Shown here one piece after another: positions 14,027 through 23,161 of a stretch of DNA of 64,000 bases. The DNA comes from Vicinamibacterales bacterium (lineage in GTDB: Bacteria > Acidobacteriota > Vicinamibacteria > Vicinamibacterales > UBA2999). Both the position numbers and the translations under genes were made by a program. The notes under the pieces are model-generated. The model did no database searches, was not told where the DNA came from, and worked only from the letters and a program-made list of their open reading frames with translations. Numbering within the stretch: the stretch's first letter is position 1; every line of letters starts with the position of its first letter. The stretch lies in assembly GCA_041659285.1 (NCBI GenBank), contig JBAZYO010000001.1, positions 186,001 to 250,000 of the forward strand. Reading direction: 5' to 3'.

Positions 14027-14242
14027 TTACGACGCTCGTGCTGTCAGCGCGGTCCCGACGACGGCCGCGAAGCGCTCGCGTTCGGCCGACACGGTGTGGT
14101 TCCGACGGTGCGCATGGCTTTCACACCCCACGCCCTTTTCTTCCACGTAAGTGACCTCGCGCGTGCTTGCCACGTCCCGGTATCGACCGACTACGCAGCC
14201 ACACGACAGCGTCGAGAATCCCAGAATACGAACGACGCTCAT
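14027..14242 (-). CDS. Small 71-aa Cys-containing hypothetical protein
   Basis: ATG at 14240-14242 with GGGGGAG at good spacing. The product starts MSVVRILGFSTLSCGCVVG, goes on GRYRDVASTREVTYVEEKG and has GCESHAHRRNHTV. The Cys/His residues (CGC and C-x(3)-H-x-H) could bind a metal. Coding character is better than the rest of this gap and the start signals are good. No family recognised. Confidence 0.5.
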   Translation of the reverse strand: MSVVRILGFSTLSCGCVVGRYRDVASTREVTYVEEKGVGCESHAHRRNHTVSAERERFAAVVGTALTARAS

Positions 14243-14459
14243 CGAATTGCTCCCCCCGAATCAATCTCTTAGCAAAGCGCGTGCCGGAGCCTGATCTGCG
14301 GATCTACCGAGTGAAAAGCCGATGGCGCTGCGGTACCGCTGCTCCGGTTCGTGGCACTTCTTACACAGTCGGTGGCTGCTTACACACACGCACGCACGCC
14401 AACACTACCCAAAAGGTATTCGGCGAACTTGGATCAAACTTCAGTGAATTGGATAGCGG
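14243..14459. other. Non-coding gap, no feature recognised
   Basis: A 217-base stretch of lower GC content with a short ACACACGCACGCACGCC run near 14385-14400. I see no ORF with start signals, no tRNA and no strong hairpin. It may hold the promoter of the 71-aa gene. Confidence 0.5.
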
Positions 14460-17400
14460 TTATGGTTTGGATCGAACGGCGGCGAGGCCTTCGCGCGCGG
14501 TCTGCGACGTCGGATCGACCGTGAGCGCTTCGGCGAAGTAATGGAGGGCGCGCGCGCGGTTGCCGGCCTGGAACTCGAGAGTGGCGAGGTTGGTGTAGGT
14601 GCCGGACTCGCGCGGGTCGGCCTTGATCGACGCTTCGAAGGCGGTCCGGGCCGCGTCCCGCTGGCCCATGCTGGCCAGGCAGGCGCCCATCAGGTTGTGC
14701 GCCTTGGCGTGGGTCGGGTCCAGGGCCACCGCGTTGCGGGCCGCTTGAAGCGCCAGATCGAGACGGTCCTGCATGAAGAACAGCGAGCCGGCGTAGTAGT
14801 GCGACCACACGTTTTTCGGGGCTTGCGCGACCAGGCGGGCGGCGACCGGCTCGAGCCGCTGGGCATCGCCGATATCCGAGAGTATCGAGGCCAGTTGCTC
14901 GAGTGCCGGGACATCGCCCGGGTTCGACTGGAGGATGCTGAAGGGGATTCGCGCTGCCTCATCGACGGCGCCCTGAGACGCCAGCACGCGCGACAGGGCG
15001 AGCCTGGCCGCCGTGTGGGCGGGATCCGACGCCAGGTTGGTCAGCAGCGCCCGGGCCTCGTCGATCCGGGTCAGGGCCGCCGCCGACCGGATGAGCCCAT
15101 CAAGGGCGACCGCATCGTTGGGGTCGGCTTCGATCGCCTTCTTGAAATCGTCGTAAGCCGGCCGGTACGCATCTGACTTGAGGAACATCGATCCGCGATT
15201 GCGCCAATCTGCCCCCGCGGCGCCGGTCATGGCGGCGGTCACGGCGGCCGGTTTCGGACTGCGGCCCGCAAGCTCGCGCAAGGTCACGGCATTGTCGTCG
15301 CGTGACAGGCCAAAAATGTTCCGCGGGCCCGAAAACTCCAGCCGCGACTGGTCGTCGGTCTGCAGCGGCGCGCCGTTCGCCCAGGCCCTCAACGTATCGC
15401 CCTGGGCCACGAAGAGGGAGGTGACCGCAAACGGCTCCAACGCGCCGACCGAGGCGAGGTCCGCCGCGACGCCCGGCCGCTGCCAGGCGGCCGCGATGCC
15501 GGCCACCCGGTCATCCAGGGGACCGGTCGAGCCGACCAGCAGGACGTCGGCGTCGCCGACCAGCCACAGGGTGCCGTCGGGAAACACCGTCAGGAACGTG
15601 GCCACGATCGATTGCAGATCGTCGCGGCTGATGTCATAGGTATGCGCCCACTGGCACAGGATGCCGCCCGGCGCCAGCCGCGCCTTGGCCCCCTCGAAGA
15701 ACTCCCGCGTGAACAGCGACGCGATGCCGGCCATCCACGGATTCGACGGCTCCGACACGATCACGTCGTAGCTTTCCCGTCCGAGCATCAAGTGCGTGCG
15801 GCCGTCGCCGACGATGACCCGGGTCCGCGGGTCCGCCAGGGCGCGGTGATTCTCAGTTTCAAAGAACCGGGAGGCGTCCACCACTTCAGGTGAAATCTCG
15901 AGGACGGTTGCCGATTCGAGCGGATGCGTGAGCGCCGAGCCGAGCGTGACGCCGCTGCCCAGGCCGAGAATGGCCGCGCGCTTCGGCGCCGGGTGAAGCA
16001 GCAGCGGGACATGGGCGAGCAGCCGCTGCGTCAGCATGTCGCCGGCATTCGACGCATCGACCTTGCCGTCGATGGCGAGCGACACGGTTCCGGCGAGGCG
16101 GCGCACCGCCACGGTGCCGGTCGCGCCTTCACGGTATGAGAGCAGCTCACCGGCGGCGAGCGCGGTCTCGAGGCTGGGTCCCCGCATGGCCGCGGCGTAC
16201 TTGTAGGCGCCGCTCGACAGGAGGAGCTGATCCCATTGGGGCAACGCGAACCCGGCCGCCAACACGACCGCGGCGAGCCCGAAGCCGACCATGCGGCCGC
16301 GGACGCGTCCGGCGGTCAGGAGGATGGCCAGCGCGCTCAGGCCGACCACCGCGGCCACGGCGCGGATGGTCAGGTGCAACCCGATTTGCGGCACCAGCAC
16401 GAACCCGGACAGCAGCGCGCCGGCGATGGCACCCACGGTGTTGACCGCGTAGATGCGTCCGAGATTCTCCGTGATCGATTCATCGCGACCCGCGGCCAGG
16501 GCCACGGCAAACGGGAACGCCGCGCCGAATGCGATCGTCATGGGCAGCAGCAGGCCGGTGACCAGCAGAATTTCGCGCGCCAGCACGTCGCCAAACTGGA
16601 ACTCCGGCGTCGCGACGACCTGGGCGATGGCGAGCAGCGCCCAATCCACCAGTGAGGCCGCGGCCAGGGCGAGGCCAACGCTCACCAGCATGCACACCGC
16701 GAGGCCGACGGCCGCGCTGCGCACGCGCGACACCAGCCGCGCGCCAACCGCGGCTCCCGCCGCCAGGCCGACGATGAAGATCGCGACCACGATGCTGAAG
16801 GCGTAAGTGGTGGGGCCCAGGATCTGGACGAGCAGGCGCGTCCACACCACTTGCAGCGTGAGTGACGCGAAGCCCGAGGCGCCCAGGGCCAACGCCGCCA
16901 TCCACGGGCTGCCGTCGAGGGACGTGCGGAGAGCGGACGCTTTGGCGTCCGCTTTCATGCCAGACGCCGTGAGGCGGGGACTCAAGTCCCCGCCCTCCGA
17001 ACGATCGCGTGACGGCGCTGCGCTCCGCGCAATGGCGAATGCGCCAACGGCCGCGGTGATGTTCAGGATGACGGCCACGTACGTCGAGCCGCTGAGGCCG
17101 AGCCAGGGGACGAGGACGAACCCTGCCAGCACCGCGCCCGCGGCGGCGCCCAGCGTGTTGGCGGCGTAGAGGCCGCCGGCGTCCTGCGCGGCGCTGGCCG
17201 CCGCCCGTACCATCCACCGCGAGGCAATGGGAAAGGTTGCGCCCATCGCTGCGGCCGGGATCGCCAGCAGCAGGACGCTGGTGCCGAGCCGCAGCAGGGC
17301 GAAGGCGGCTCCGCCGTCGCCATCCGCATACGCCGTGACCAGCAGTGGACGAACCGCGCTGAGCGCAAATGGCAGGAGGAGCGCCAGCACACCGATGGCC

Positions 17401-17633
17401 AGCTCGAGTCCGGCGTATACCGTCAGGGCGCGTTCCGGCGCGAGGCGTCCACCCTTGCGGCCCGCCACGGCGGCGCCCACGGCCAGGCCGCCCATGAATG
17501 CCGCCAGGACGGTGCTGGCCGCGGCAATGCCGTGGCCCATCTGCAGTGTGAGCAGCCGCGTCCAGACGACTTCGTAAATGAGGGCCGCGGCGCCGGACAC
17601 CGCGAACAAGATCAGGAACGGGCCACGCCGCAT
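14460..17633 (-). CDS. Giant membrane protein: spermidine-synthase-like domain with TPRs
   Basis: A 1057-aa protein. Residues about 1-470 form 12-14 membrane segments in two similar halves, each with a VVWTRLL motif (ALIYEVVWTRLLTLQMG; LTLQVVWTRLLVQILG). Residues about 550-740 are a spermidine-synthase-type SAM-binding fold (AAILGLGSGVTLGSAL; VIVGDGRTHL; YDVIVSEPSNPWMAG). Residues about 830-1050 are TPR repeats (AHNLMGACLASMGQRDAARTAF). Similar fused-MFS spermidine-synthase proteins are widespread and their substrate is unknown. The loop at about residues 205-240 is encoded by a double palindrome at 16932-16994. Classical aminopropyl transfer is not assumed. Confidence 0.82.
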   Translation of the reverse strand: MRRGPFLILFAVSGAAALIYEVVWTRLLTLQMGHGIAAASTVLAAFMGGLAVGAAVAGRKGGRLAPERALTVYAGLELAIGVLALLLPFALSAVRPLLVTAYADGDGGAAFALLRLGTSVLLLAIPAAAMGATFPIASRWMVRAAASAAQDAGGLYAANTLGAAAGAVLAGFVLVPWLGLSGSTYVAVILNITAAVGAFAIARSAAPSRDRSEGGDLSPRLTASGMKADAKASALRTSLDGSPWMAALALGASGFASLTLQVVWTRLLVQILGPTTYAFSIVVAIFIVGLAAGAAVGARLVSRVRSAAVGLAVCMLVSVGLALAAASLVDWALLAIAQVVATPEFQFGDVLAREILLVTGLLLPMTIAFGAAFPFAVALAAGRDESITENLGRIYAVNTVGAIAGALLSGFVLVPQIGLHLTIRAVAAVVGLSALAILLTAGRVRGRMVGFGLAAVVLAAGFALPQWDQLLLSSGAYKYAAAMRGPSLETALAAGELLSYREGATGTVAVRRLAGTVSLAIDGKVDASNAGDMLTQRLLAHVPLLLHPAPKRAAILGLGSGVTLGSALTHPLESATVLEISPEVVDASRFFETENHRALADPRTRVIVGDGRTHLMLGRESYDVIVSEPSNPWMAGIASLFTREFFEGAKARLAPGGILCQWAHTYDISRDDLQSIVATFLTVFPDGTLWLVGDADVLLVGSTGPLDDRVAGIAAAWQRPGVAADLASVGALEPFAVTSLFVAQGDTLRAWANGAPLQTDDQSRLEFSGPRNIFGLSRDDNAVTLRELAGRSPKPAAVTAAMTGAAGADWRNRGSMFLKSDAYRPAYDDFKKAIEADPNDAVALDGLIRSAAALTRIDEARALLTNLASDPAHTAARLALSRVLASQGAVDEAARIPFSILQSNPGDVPALEQLASILSDIGDAQRLEPVAARLVAQAPKNVWSHYYAGSLFFMQDRLDLALQAARNAVALDPTHAKAHNLMGACLASMGQRDAARTAFEASIKADPRESGTYTNLATLEFQAGNRARALHYFAEALTVDPTSQTAREGLAAVRSKP
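16932..16994. repeat. Composite palindromic repeat inside a coding region
   Basis: AGCGGACGC (16932-16940) pairs with GCGTCCGCT (16945-16953), and GGCGGGGACT (16973-16982) with AGTCCCCGCC (16985-16994). Two hairpins, 19 bases apart, lie in frame within a loop of the giant membrane protein and encode a segment containing MKADAKASA. They belong to the GTCCGC/GCGGAC class seen in other genes here. Confidence 0.85.
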
Positions 17634-17649
17634 TGCAGACAGAGTATCA

Positions 17650-17836
17650 GAAGGGCGCGCGCCTCACGGGCGCGCGTGGGGCGCGCCGCTCCGCGCCTCG
17701 TAGGGCTCGGTGCTTCGCACCTCGTGGGGCTCGGCCTCTTCGAGGCCTCGTGGGGTGAGCCCCAGGAGCGCGCATGAGCGCGCGACCCCCACGAGCGGCG
17801 AAGCCGCGAGCCCTACCGGCCGCTTGCGGCCGGCCT
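17650..17836. repeat. GC-rich palindromic repeat cluster A
   Basis: Tandem short palindromes built on CTCGTGGGGCTCG and its inverse CCCCACGAGCGGCGAAG, with CTTCG-type centres. The units change orientation in the middle (around 17760). The last part overlaps the 3' end of the next minus-strand gene and supplies its final codons. Confidence 0.9.
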
Positions 17837-19774
17837 ATACAGCGTCAAGTGCTGATCGCGCTGCACCTCCTCGAGGTCCCATGCGTCGATCACGGCGTCG
17901 GCTGATTTCTCGGACACGAATCGCCGATCGATGACGACGTAGCCCAGGCGGGTGCCGGAAACGAACCGCGTGCCGCGCGCGAAGAGGGTGGACAGATCCT
18001 CCGTCGTGAGCGGAGTCGGTTGGCTCATCTTCATCAGGATGGCCAGCGTCGGATGATCGGCGCTCAGCCGTTCGACGCGACGCGGGGAAATGCGGGAGAG
18101 GTAGCCGCCGATCAGCCGCTTCTCGTGGCGCGTCTGGTTGAACTGCGACCGCGGCCGGAAGTTGCCGATCGACGAAACGCCGTCGCGAATGCCGAAGGGG
18201 AGCGTCAGCACGCGCACGTCGCGCGGGTCTTCGGCGATGGTGTCGTAGATCGGAGAAATCGTCGCGGAGTACAGCGTGCGCGGCGCCGGAAACAGCTCGA
18301 CGGCGAGCAGCAAGGCGACCACCGCGGTGATGGTTCGCCGCCGCTGCGGCCACCGCGTGCCGAGTGCCGCCAGGCCTCCGGCCATCAGCACGGCCAGGCC
18401 CAGGGCGGCGACGATCGCGAAACGGGTGGGCATGCGGGCCAGGCCGATCGGCGTCACATAGCGGAGCAAGGCCCAGGGCCCGGGCACGTGCGTGTTGGCG
18501 CCGGCAATGTAGACGAACGGCCCGAGCGCGAGCAGCGTGAAGCCAACCGTGATCCACACCCACCCCGCCTTGGGGCGGTACCTCGCCAGCCAGATCGCGG
18601 CGACGACCACGACGAGCGCCACCAGGCTGAACGCGGCGGTGTACTCCACGAACCGTGTCGGCGCGGTGATTTGTTCATCGCCCATCAGCGCGCGCACGAC
18701 CGGATGGTTGGGGTTGGGGGTGATGAACGACAGCAGGTCGACGCCGCGCGGGCTGCTGCGCCAGAAGATCTTCGGGCTGACGAAACGCCCGTCGGCGATG
18801 CGTTCGACCGTGCCGTAAAGCACCGGCGACAGTGGGCCGACGCACGCGATGGCCGCCACCAGCACGGCCTTGATCGGCAGCGGGCCGAGATTCGGCATGC
18901 GGATGAACCGTGGCCGCCACCAGGCGGCCAGCCGCGCCGCCACCAGCACGGTGAGGATGAGCACCGGCGTATAGAGGCTGCGCATGTGGATGTCGATGCC
19001 CAGCACTTCGAAGTCGCCGCCACGGCCGACCGCCAGTCCGGCGACGAGGCCGCCAAAGCAGACGATGAGGACGTCGAGCAGCCACACCCAGGGCCGCCGC
19101 GGCGCCGGCGGGGCGGCGCGCGTCACGCGGACGACGGTGGCGGCCACGTAGAGCCCGGCGATCATCAGGCAATACACGCCGAAGTAGGCGTCACAGAGTG
19201 CGGCCCACGCCATGCACAGGCCGACCAGCGCCGCGTTGCCCACGGTGCGATTGCGCTCGGCGTTTGCCAGCGCCCAGATGAACGCCGGCAGCGGCGCCGC
19301 CGCGGCCAGGCTGAAGTGGCCGGTACTCCGCGCCACCAGCACCGGCGACCACGCGAACACCAGGCCCGCCAGGAACGCCTCGACGCGCGTGGCCGCGGTC
19401 GTGCTCCGTGCCAGGCCGTAGGTCATGAGCGCGGTCAGCACGGTCATGATCAGGTAGACCAGGTTGAACGACGCCACCACGCCGAACAGCGAGATCAGCG
19501 GCAGCGCCAGGATGTTGAGGAAGACGGTGTAGTTGTGCTGCGACAGGTCGACGCGGTCGGTCAGCGAGAGGATCTGCTCGGTGCCGAACGGGTTGTTGCC
19601 CTTGAGCGCCTCGTTGTGGAACACCCACTGGTTCCACACGTACACACCGGTATCGCCGCCGGGCTCACCCGTGAGGTGAGTCCCCAGATGGACAGGCAAA
19701 GGCCACATGAAGGCGCTGGCGACCAACACGTAACCGAGCACGACGGCGAGCTGGGAGGCGCGCTCTCGTCGCAT
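17813..19774 (-). CDS. Polytopic membrane protein, GT-C glycosyltransferase-like
   Basis: A 653-aa protein with about 12 hydrophobic segments and a C-terminal soluble part of about 150 residues. The first extracytoplasmic loop holds GGDTGVYVWNQWVFHNEAL, an Asp-containing loop like that of GT-C lipid-sugar-dependent transferases. Family unknown, so substrate is not assigned. The final residues RPAASGR are contributed by repeat cluster A. It may be co-transcribed with the giant membrane protein downstream. Confidence 0.65.
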   Translation of the reverse strand: MRRERASQLAVVLGYVLVASAFMWPLPVHLGTHLTGEPGGDTGVYVWNQWVFHNEALKGNNPFGTEQILSLTDRVDLSQHNYTVFLNILALPLISLFGVVASFNLVYLIMTVLTALMTYGLARSTTAATRVEAFLAGLVFAWSPVLVARSTGHFSLAAAAPLPAFIWALANAERNRTVGNAALVGLCMAWAALCDAYFGVYCLMIAGLYVAATVVRVTRAAPPAPRRPWVWLLDVLIVCFGGLVAGLAVGRGGDFEVLGIDIHMRSLYTPVLILTVLVAARLAAWWRPRFIRMPNLGPLPIKAVLVAAIACVGPLSPVLYGTVERIADGRFVSPKIFWRSSPRGVDLLSFITPNPNHPVVRALMGDEQITAPTRFVEYTAAFSLVALVVVVAAIWLARYRPKAGWVWITVGFTLLALGPFVYIAGANTHVPGPWALLRYVTPIGLARMPTRFAIVAALGLAVLMAGGLAALGTRWPQRRRTITAVVALLLAVELFPAPRTLYSATISPIYDTIAEDPRDVRVLTLPFGIRDGVSSIGNFRPRSQFNQTRHEKRLIGGYLSRISPRRVERLSADHPTLAILMKMSQPTPLTTEDLSTLFARGTRFVSGTRLGYVVIDRRFVSEKSADAVIDAWDLEEVQRDQHLTLYRPAASGR

Positions 19775-19802
19775 GGCAGGTACAGTGGAGTTGTATCACA
19801 GA

Positions 19803-19960
19803 AGGGCGCGGGCTTCGCCCGCGTAGGGCTCGCGGCTTCGCCGCTCGTGGGGCTCACTGCGTTCGTGGGGCCCCAGGAGGCCGCAGGCCGACCCGCACGA
19901 GGCGGCGAAGCCGCCGCGCCCTACGAGCGCCCGCAGGGCGCGAGCCCCACGGGTGGGCGT
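19803..19960. repeat. GC-rich palindromic repeat cluster B
   Basis: Same family as cluster A: CTCGTGGGGCTC units up to about 19865, a GGGGCCCC centre, then inverse units (CACGAGGCGGCGAAGCCG; GAGCCCCACGGG). It fills the space between two minus-strand genes. Confidence 0.9.
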
Positions 19961-20019
19961 ACAAGCGAAGGGCGGGTGGTGACCCACCCGCCCTTCAGCG
20001 TTTCGCGTCCGGCCCGGTG

Positions 20020-22950
20020 CTAGAAGTTGAACCGGAAGCCGAAGCGGATGACGCGCGGGTTGAGAATCGCGGTCACTTCGTTGAACGGCGCGGTCGCCGT
20101 GTTGGTCGTGCGCACCGACGTCGGCACGCCCGAGTTCAGGATGTTGAAGACGTCCAGCATCGGCGTGACCTTGCCGAACTTGCCGAAGTTGACCGTCTTG
20201 TCGAGGCGCAGGTCGAGGATCGCGACCGCGGGATAGCGGTTGGAATCGATCGGCTGGACGCGGATGGTGCGTGCGCCTTCCACCGGCATCGTCACGCTGA
20301 TGGTCCGTGCGTAGTTGAAGCCGCTCTGCACCTTCCACGAGCCCGAGAAGCCAATTTCATACGGCAGCACGTAGCGGCCGACGACCTTGTAGTTCCACAG
20401 GGTGTCGGTTTCCTTGCCGCCGTCGCCGAACATCAGGTCGGCGGGACGATACACGAACGAGCGGGCGCCGGACTGCGAGTGGATCATGCTCGACCAGGTA
20501 TAGCCGAACGACGTGAGCAGCATCCACTTGTTGGCGAAGCGGCGGTTCAAGGCGAACTCCGCGGTGTGGAAGTCGGCGTCGTTCCGCGCGTCGTTGGTGT
20601 AGACGCGATCGGTGCCGGTGCCGGCGGCCAGGGCCATGGTCTGGAAGGTCTGGTCGTCGGTCGTGCCGAGGACGCGATCGACGCCCGGGTCCCTGATGGT
20701 GAACGGCACCGTGTAACCGGCGGCGCGCACGACGTCAATCTCGCCCCACACGTTGCGCATGTTCTTGTAGACCCACGAGGCACGGGCTGAGAGCCCGGTG
20801 GCGACTTCGCGTTCGAGGTTCATCGAGATCTCGTTGCTGGTCGGACGCACGAGGTCGCGATCGACACGCACGAAACCGGCACCGCCCTGCGTCGACTGGA
20901 ACGCGCCCAGTTCTGCGGGCGAGTCGACGAGGCGATTGCCATTCAGGTCGCAGTTGGTCGTGACCGTGGCCGAGCACGATACAAACGCATAACGCAACTG
21001 CGCCAGACCCACCGGGTTTTCCTGGTTGGCCAGCGTGTCAGCCGAGTTCCACCGCGACTGGCCGACGAAGCCCTTGAGCACGGTACGGTTGTCGCCGGTC
21101 AGGTCGTAGGCGAAGCCGATCTTCGGCGCCAGGGTCGTGGTGTTGGCGACCGTGGTCGCCTTGACGTCGCGTGCCGTCACGAACGTCTGGTAACGGGCGT
21201 CGCTCCAGCTCGCCAGCGCGGGAATGCCGTTCGGCGCGAATTCCTGGTCGGGCCACTGGTCCTTGTAGTTCTCGACGCGCACGCCGAGGTTCAACGTCAG
21301 CCGGTCGGTGAGCTTCCAGGTGTCGTTGATCCAGCCGGCGGTGTAGACCACGTCATTGGTGCCGGTGACCGCCGAGTTGAAGATGTCGACGGCGCTCAGG
21401 TTGCCGTTGTTGTCACGGTAGTTGATGTCGAACGGCTGATCGTTGAACAGGTGCCGGCGATCGCGCTTCCAGTCGAAGCCGGTCCGGATGTCGTGGCTGC
21501 CCTTCCAGCCATCCTTGAAGTACGACAGGGTGGCGTAGACCTGCGGCTTGTAGCGCTTCTGGTCCTGGTAGCCGCTGTTGCCGCCGCGCGGCGAGATCAC
21601 GCTGGTGGCGGTGTCGACCCGCGGCGCTTCCCACGGCCCGTCATACAGGCCGAAGTCGCGGACCGGGCGCAACGGGAAGAAGTTGTACCAGTTGCCATAG
21701 AGCACGTCGAGGAAGGCGCGGCTGCCGAGCACGCTGGTCCACTCCACCTTCCATGGGTAGTTCCGCGAGCTCTGGTAGTAGGCGGCCGAGAGCGGCGTTG
21801 TCAGGCTGATACCGCGCAAGTCCTGCAGCTTCTCGCGCTTGTTCAGGAAGCCGATGATCTGGTTGCTCTTGCCCACCTGAAAGGTGCCCTTGAACGTGTA
21901 TTTGTTGCTCAGCTTCGACCGCTGGGTCTGGTCGCCGAGGCCGGTGATGTACTCGTACTTGTCGTTCAGGCGCCAGCTGGTGAAGAACCAGGCCTTCTGC
22001 TTCCACAGCGGGCCGCCGAGGTCGCCGTTGAGGTCGTACTGCTTCTTGGTGGCGTTGCCGCGGCAGATGGTTTCGCCGCTGCGCTCGAAGCAGAGGCCGT
22101 TGCGCGAGAACATGCCGTTATCGTCCGGCGTGTTCGCCGTCCGCAGATTGTCCGGCACGTTGTCGGTCAGCTGGCTCTCGCTGATGTAGTCGCTGTACCA
22201 CGTGCCGGTGAAGCGATCGCCGCCCGACTTGACGCTGATGGCGAGCACCGCGCCGCCGGCGAAGTTGCCCGAGTCCGCGCCGGCGCCGCCGACCTGGAAC
22301 TCTTCGAAGCTGCCGAAGTCGAAGTAGCCGGCGTTGGCCGCCGTGCCTTCGGTGGTGTCGATGCCTTCGACGCGCGTCTGGTTCTGCGTGTCGAACCCAT
22401 ACGAACGGAAGCCCGACTGGTTGCCGGTGTTCGAGCCGCCGACGTCGAACGAGGTCATCTGGATGCCGGGCGCCTGCGCCATGGCCGCCCAGACGTCGCG
22501 GGCGTTCGGGATTTCCGTCAGCAGTTCCTTGGTGAAGTTGGTGCCCATCGCCGTCGTCGAGGTGTCAACGACCGGAGAGGCGCCGGTCACCGTCACGGTT
22601 TCCTGCAGCGTCGCGACGTTCAACTGCTGGTCTACGGTCAGGGTCTGGTTGATGACGACGCGCACGTCCTTGCGGTCAACCTTCTGGAACCCGGCCAGGT
22701 CAAACTCGAGCTGATAGAGGCCGGGGTTCAACGCGAGGAAGCGGAAGCTGCCATCCGCGCCCGTGACCTGAACCTGCGGCTGAATCATCGCCGGGCTTGT
22801 TGCGGTGACCGTCACGCCGGGCAGGATTGCGCCGGTGTTGTCGGTGACCGTGCCGTTAATTCGGCCTCGAAATTCCTGTGCGAAAGTGGGAGCTGCTATC
22901 GCAAGCAGCGTCACGCACAGGCAGAACACTGTCAGCCTGTTCAGCCTCAT
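20020..22950 (-). CDS. TonB-dependent receptor with carboxypeptidase-like N-domain
   Basis: A 976-aa outer-membrane protein. Start chosen at the ATG with GGAGGAA eight bases upstream, giving a signal peptide (VFCLCVTLLAIAAPTFA). Residues about 20-105 are a carboxypeptidase regulatory-like beta-sandwich (GRINGTVTDNTGAILPGVTV). A plug follows (QETVTVTGASPVVDTS; LTEIPNARDVWAAMAQAPG), then a long beta-barrel ending in RFGFRFNF with the usual terminal Phe. It resembles Oar-like receptors that are numerous in Acidobacteriota and import large substrates with TonB energy. Substrate unknown. The 5' leader is about 118 nt with a palindrome. Confidence 0.9.
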   Translation of the reverse strand: MRLNRLTVFCLCVTLLAIAAPTFAQEFRGRINGTVTDNTGAILPGVTVTATSPAMIQPQVQVTGADGSFRFLALNPGLYQLEFDLAGFQKVDRKDVRVVINQTLTVDQQLNVATLQETVTVTGASPVVDTSTTAMGTNFTKELLTEIPNARDVWAAMAQAPGIQMTSFDVGGSNTGNQSGFRSYGFDTQNQTRVEGIDTTEGTAANAGYFDFGSFEEFQVGGAGADSGNFAGGAVLAISVKSGGDRFTGTWYSDYISESQLTDNVPDNLRTANTPDDNGMFSRNGLCFERSGETICRGNATKKQYDLNGDLGGPLWKQKAWFFTSWRLNDKYEYITGLGDQTQRSKLSNKYTFKGTFQVGKSNQIIGFLNKREKLQDLRGISLTTPLSAAYYQSSRNYPWKVEWTSVLGSRAFLDVLYGNWYNFFPLRPVRDFGLYDGPWEAPRVDTATSVISPRGGNSGYQDQKRYKPQVYATLSYFKDGWKGSHDIRTGFDWKRDRRHLFNDQPFDINYRDNNGNLSAVDIFNSAVTGTNDVVYTAGWINDTWKLTDRLTLNLGVRVENYKDQWPDQEFAPNGIPALASWSDARYQTFVTARDVKATTVANTTTLAPKIGFAYDLTGDNRTVLKGFVGQSRWNSADTLANQENPVGLAQLRYAFVSCSATVTTNCDLNGNRLVDSPAELGAFQSTQGGAGFVRVDRDLVRPTSNEISMNLEREVATGLSARASWVYKNMRNVWGEIDVVRAAGYTVPFTIRDPGVDRVLGTTDDQTFQTMALAAGTGTDRVYTNDARNDADFHTAEFALNRRFANKWMLLTSFGYTWSSMIHSQSGARSFVYRPADLMFGDGGKETDTLWNYKVVGRYVLPYEIGFSGSWKVQSGFNYARTISVTMPVEGARTIRVQPIDSNRYPAVAILDLRLDKTVNFGKFGKVTPMLDVFNILNSGVPTSVRTTNTATAPFNEVTAILNPRVIRFGFRFNF

Positions 22951-23038
22951 CTTCGTTCCTCCAACGACATACAACGCGAGTTAATCGCCAACCTGAGCCC
23001 GAAGGGTCGCCGTAATCTCGGGCGCCTACAGCCTGCTC

Positions 23039-23053
23039 GTGACGAATTGTCAC
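23039..23053. promoter_or_regulatory. Palindrome in the TonB receptor leader
   Basis: GTGAC (23039-23043) and GTCAC (23049-23053) are perfect arms around GAATT. It sits about 16 bases downstream of the predicted start of the TonB receptor transcript, a position fitting an operator for a dimeric repressor. Confidence 0.45.
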
Positions 23054-23075
23054 GGAAGGGCAGTATGCGGTGGGC

Positions 23076-23104
23076 ATCGTAGCCCTGCGCCAACGCCATT
23101 GCAA
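23076..23104 (-). promoter_or_regulatory. Promoter of the TonB-dependent receptor
   Basis: On the minus strand TTGCAA (23099-23104) is followed after exactly 17 bases by TACGAT (23076-23081). Transcription would start near 23069. Confidence 0.65.
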
Positions 23105-23148
23105 GTTTCTGCAATCCGTACTTTTGGATCAAAAAAAGGAGGCCGGGA

Positions 23149-23154
23149 TATAAT
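23149..23154 (+). promoter_or_regulatory. Consensus -10 element for the M20 peptidase
   Basis: TATAAT followed after seven bases by ATG 23162. GGAGG at 23138-23142 lies upstream of this -10, so it would not be in the transcript; the gene looks leaderless. Confidence 0.6.
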
Positions 23155-23161
23155 TTTCGCC

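Noticed and set aside
18020..20023. Long plus-strand ORF of over 600 codons
   Set aside because: It is antisense to the GT-C-like membrane protein gene; composition is Arg/His/Gln rich, typical of shadows in GC-rich DNA.
21451..23082. Plus-strand ORF of about 540 codons
   Set aside because: Antisense to the TonB-dependent receptor, whose domains are certain.
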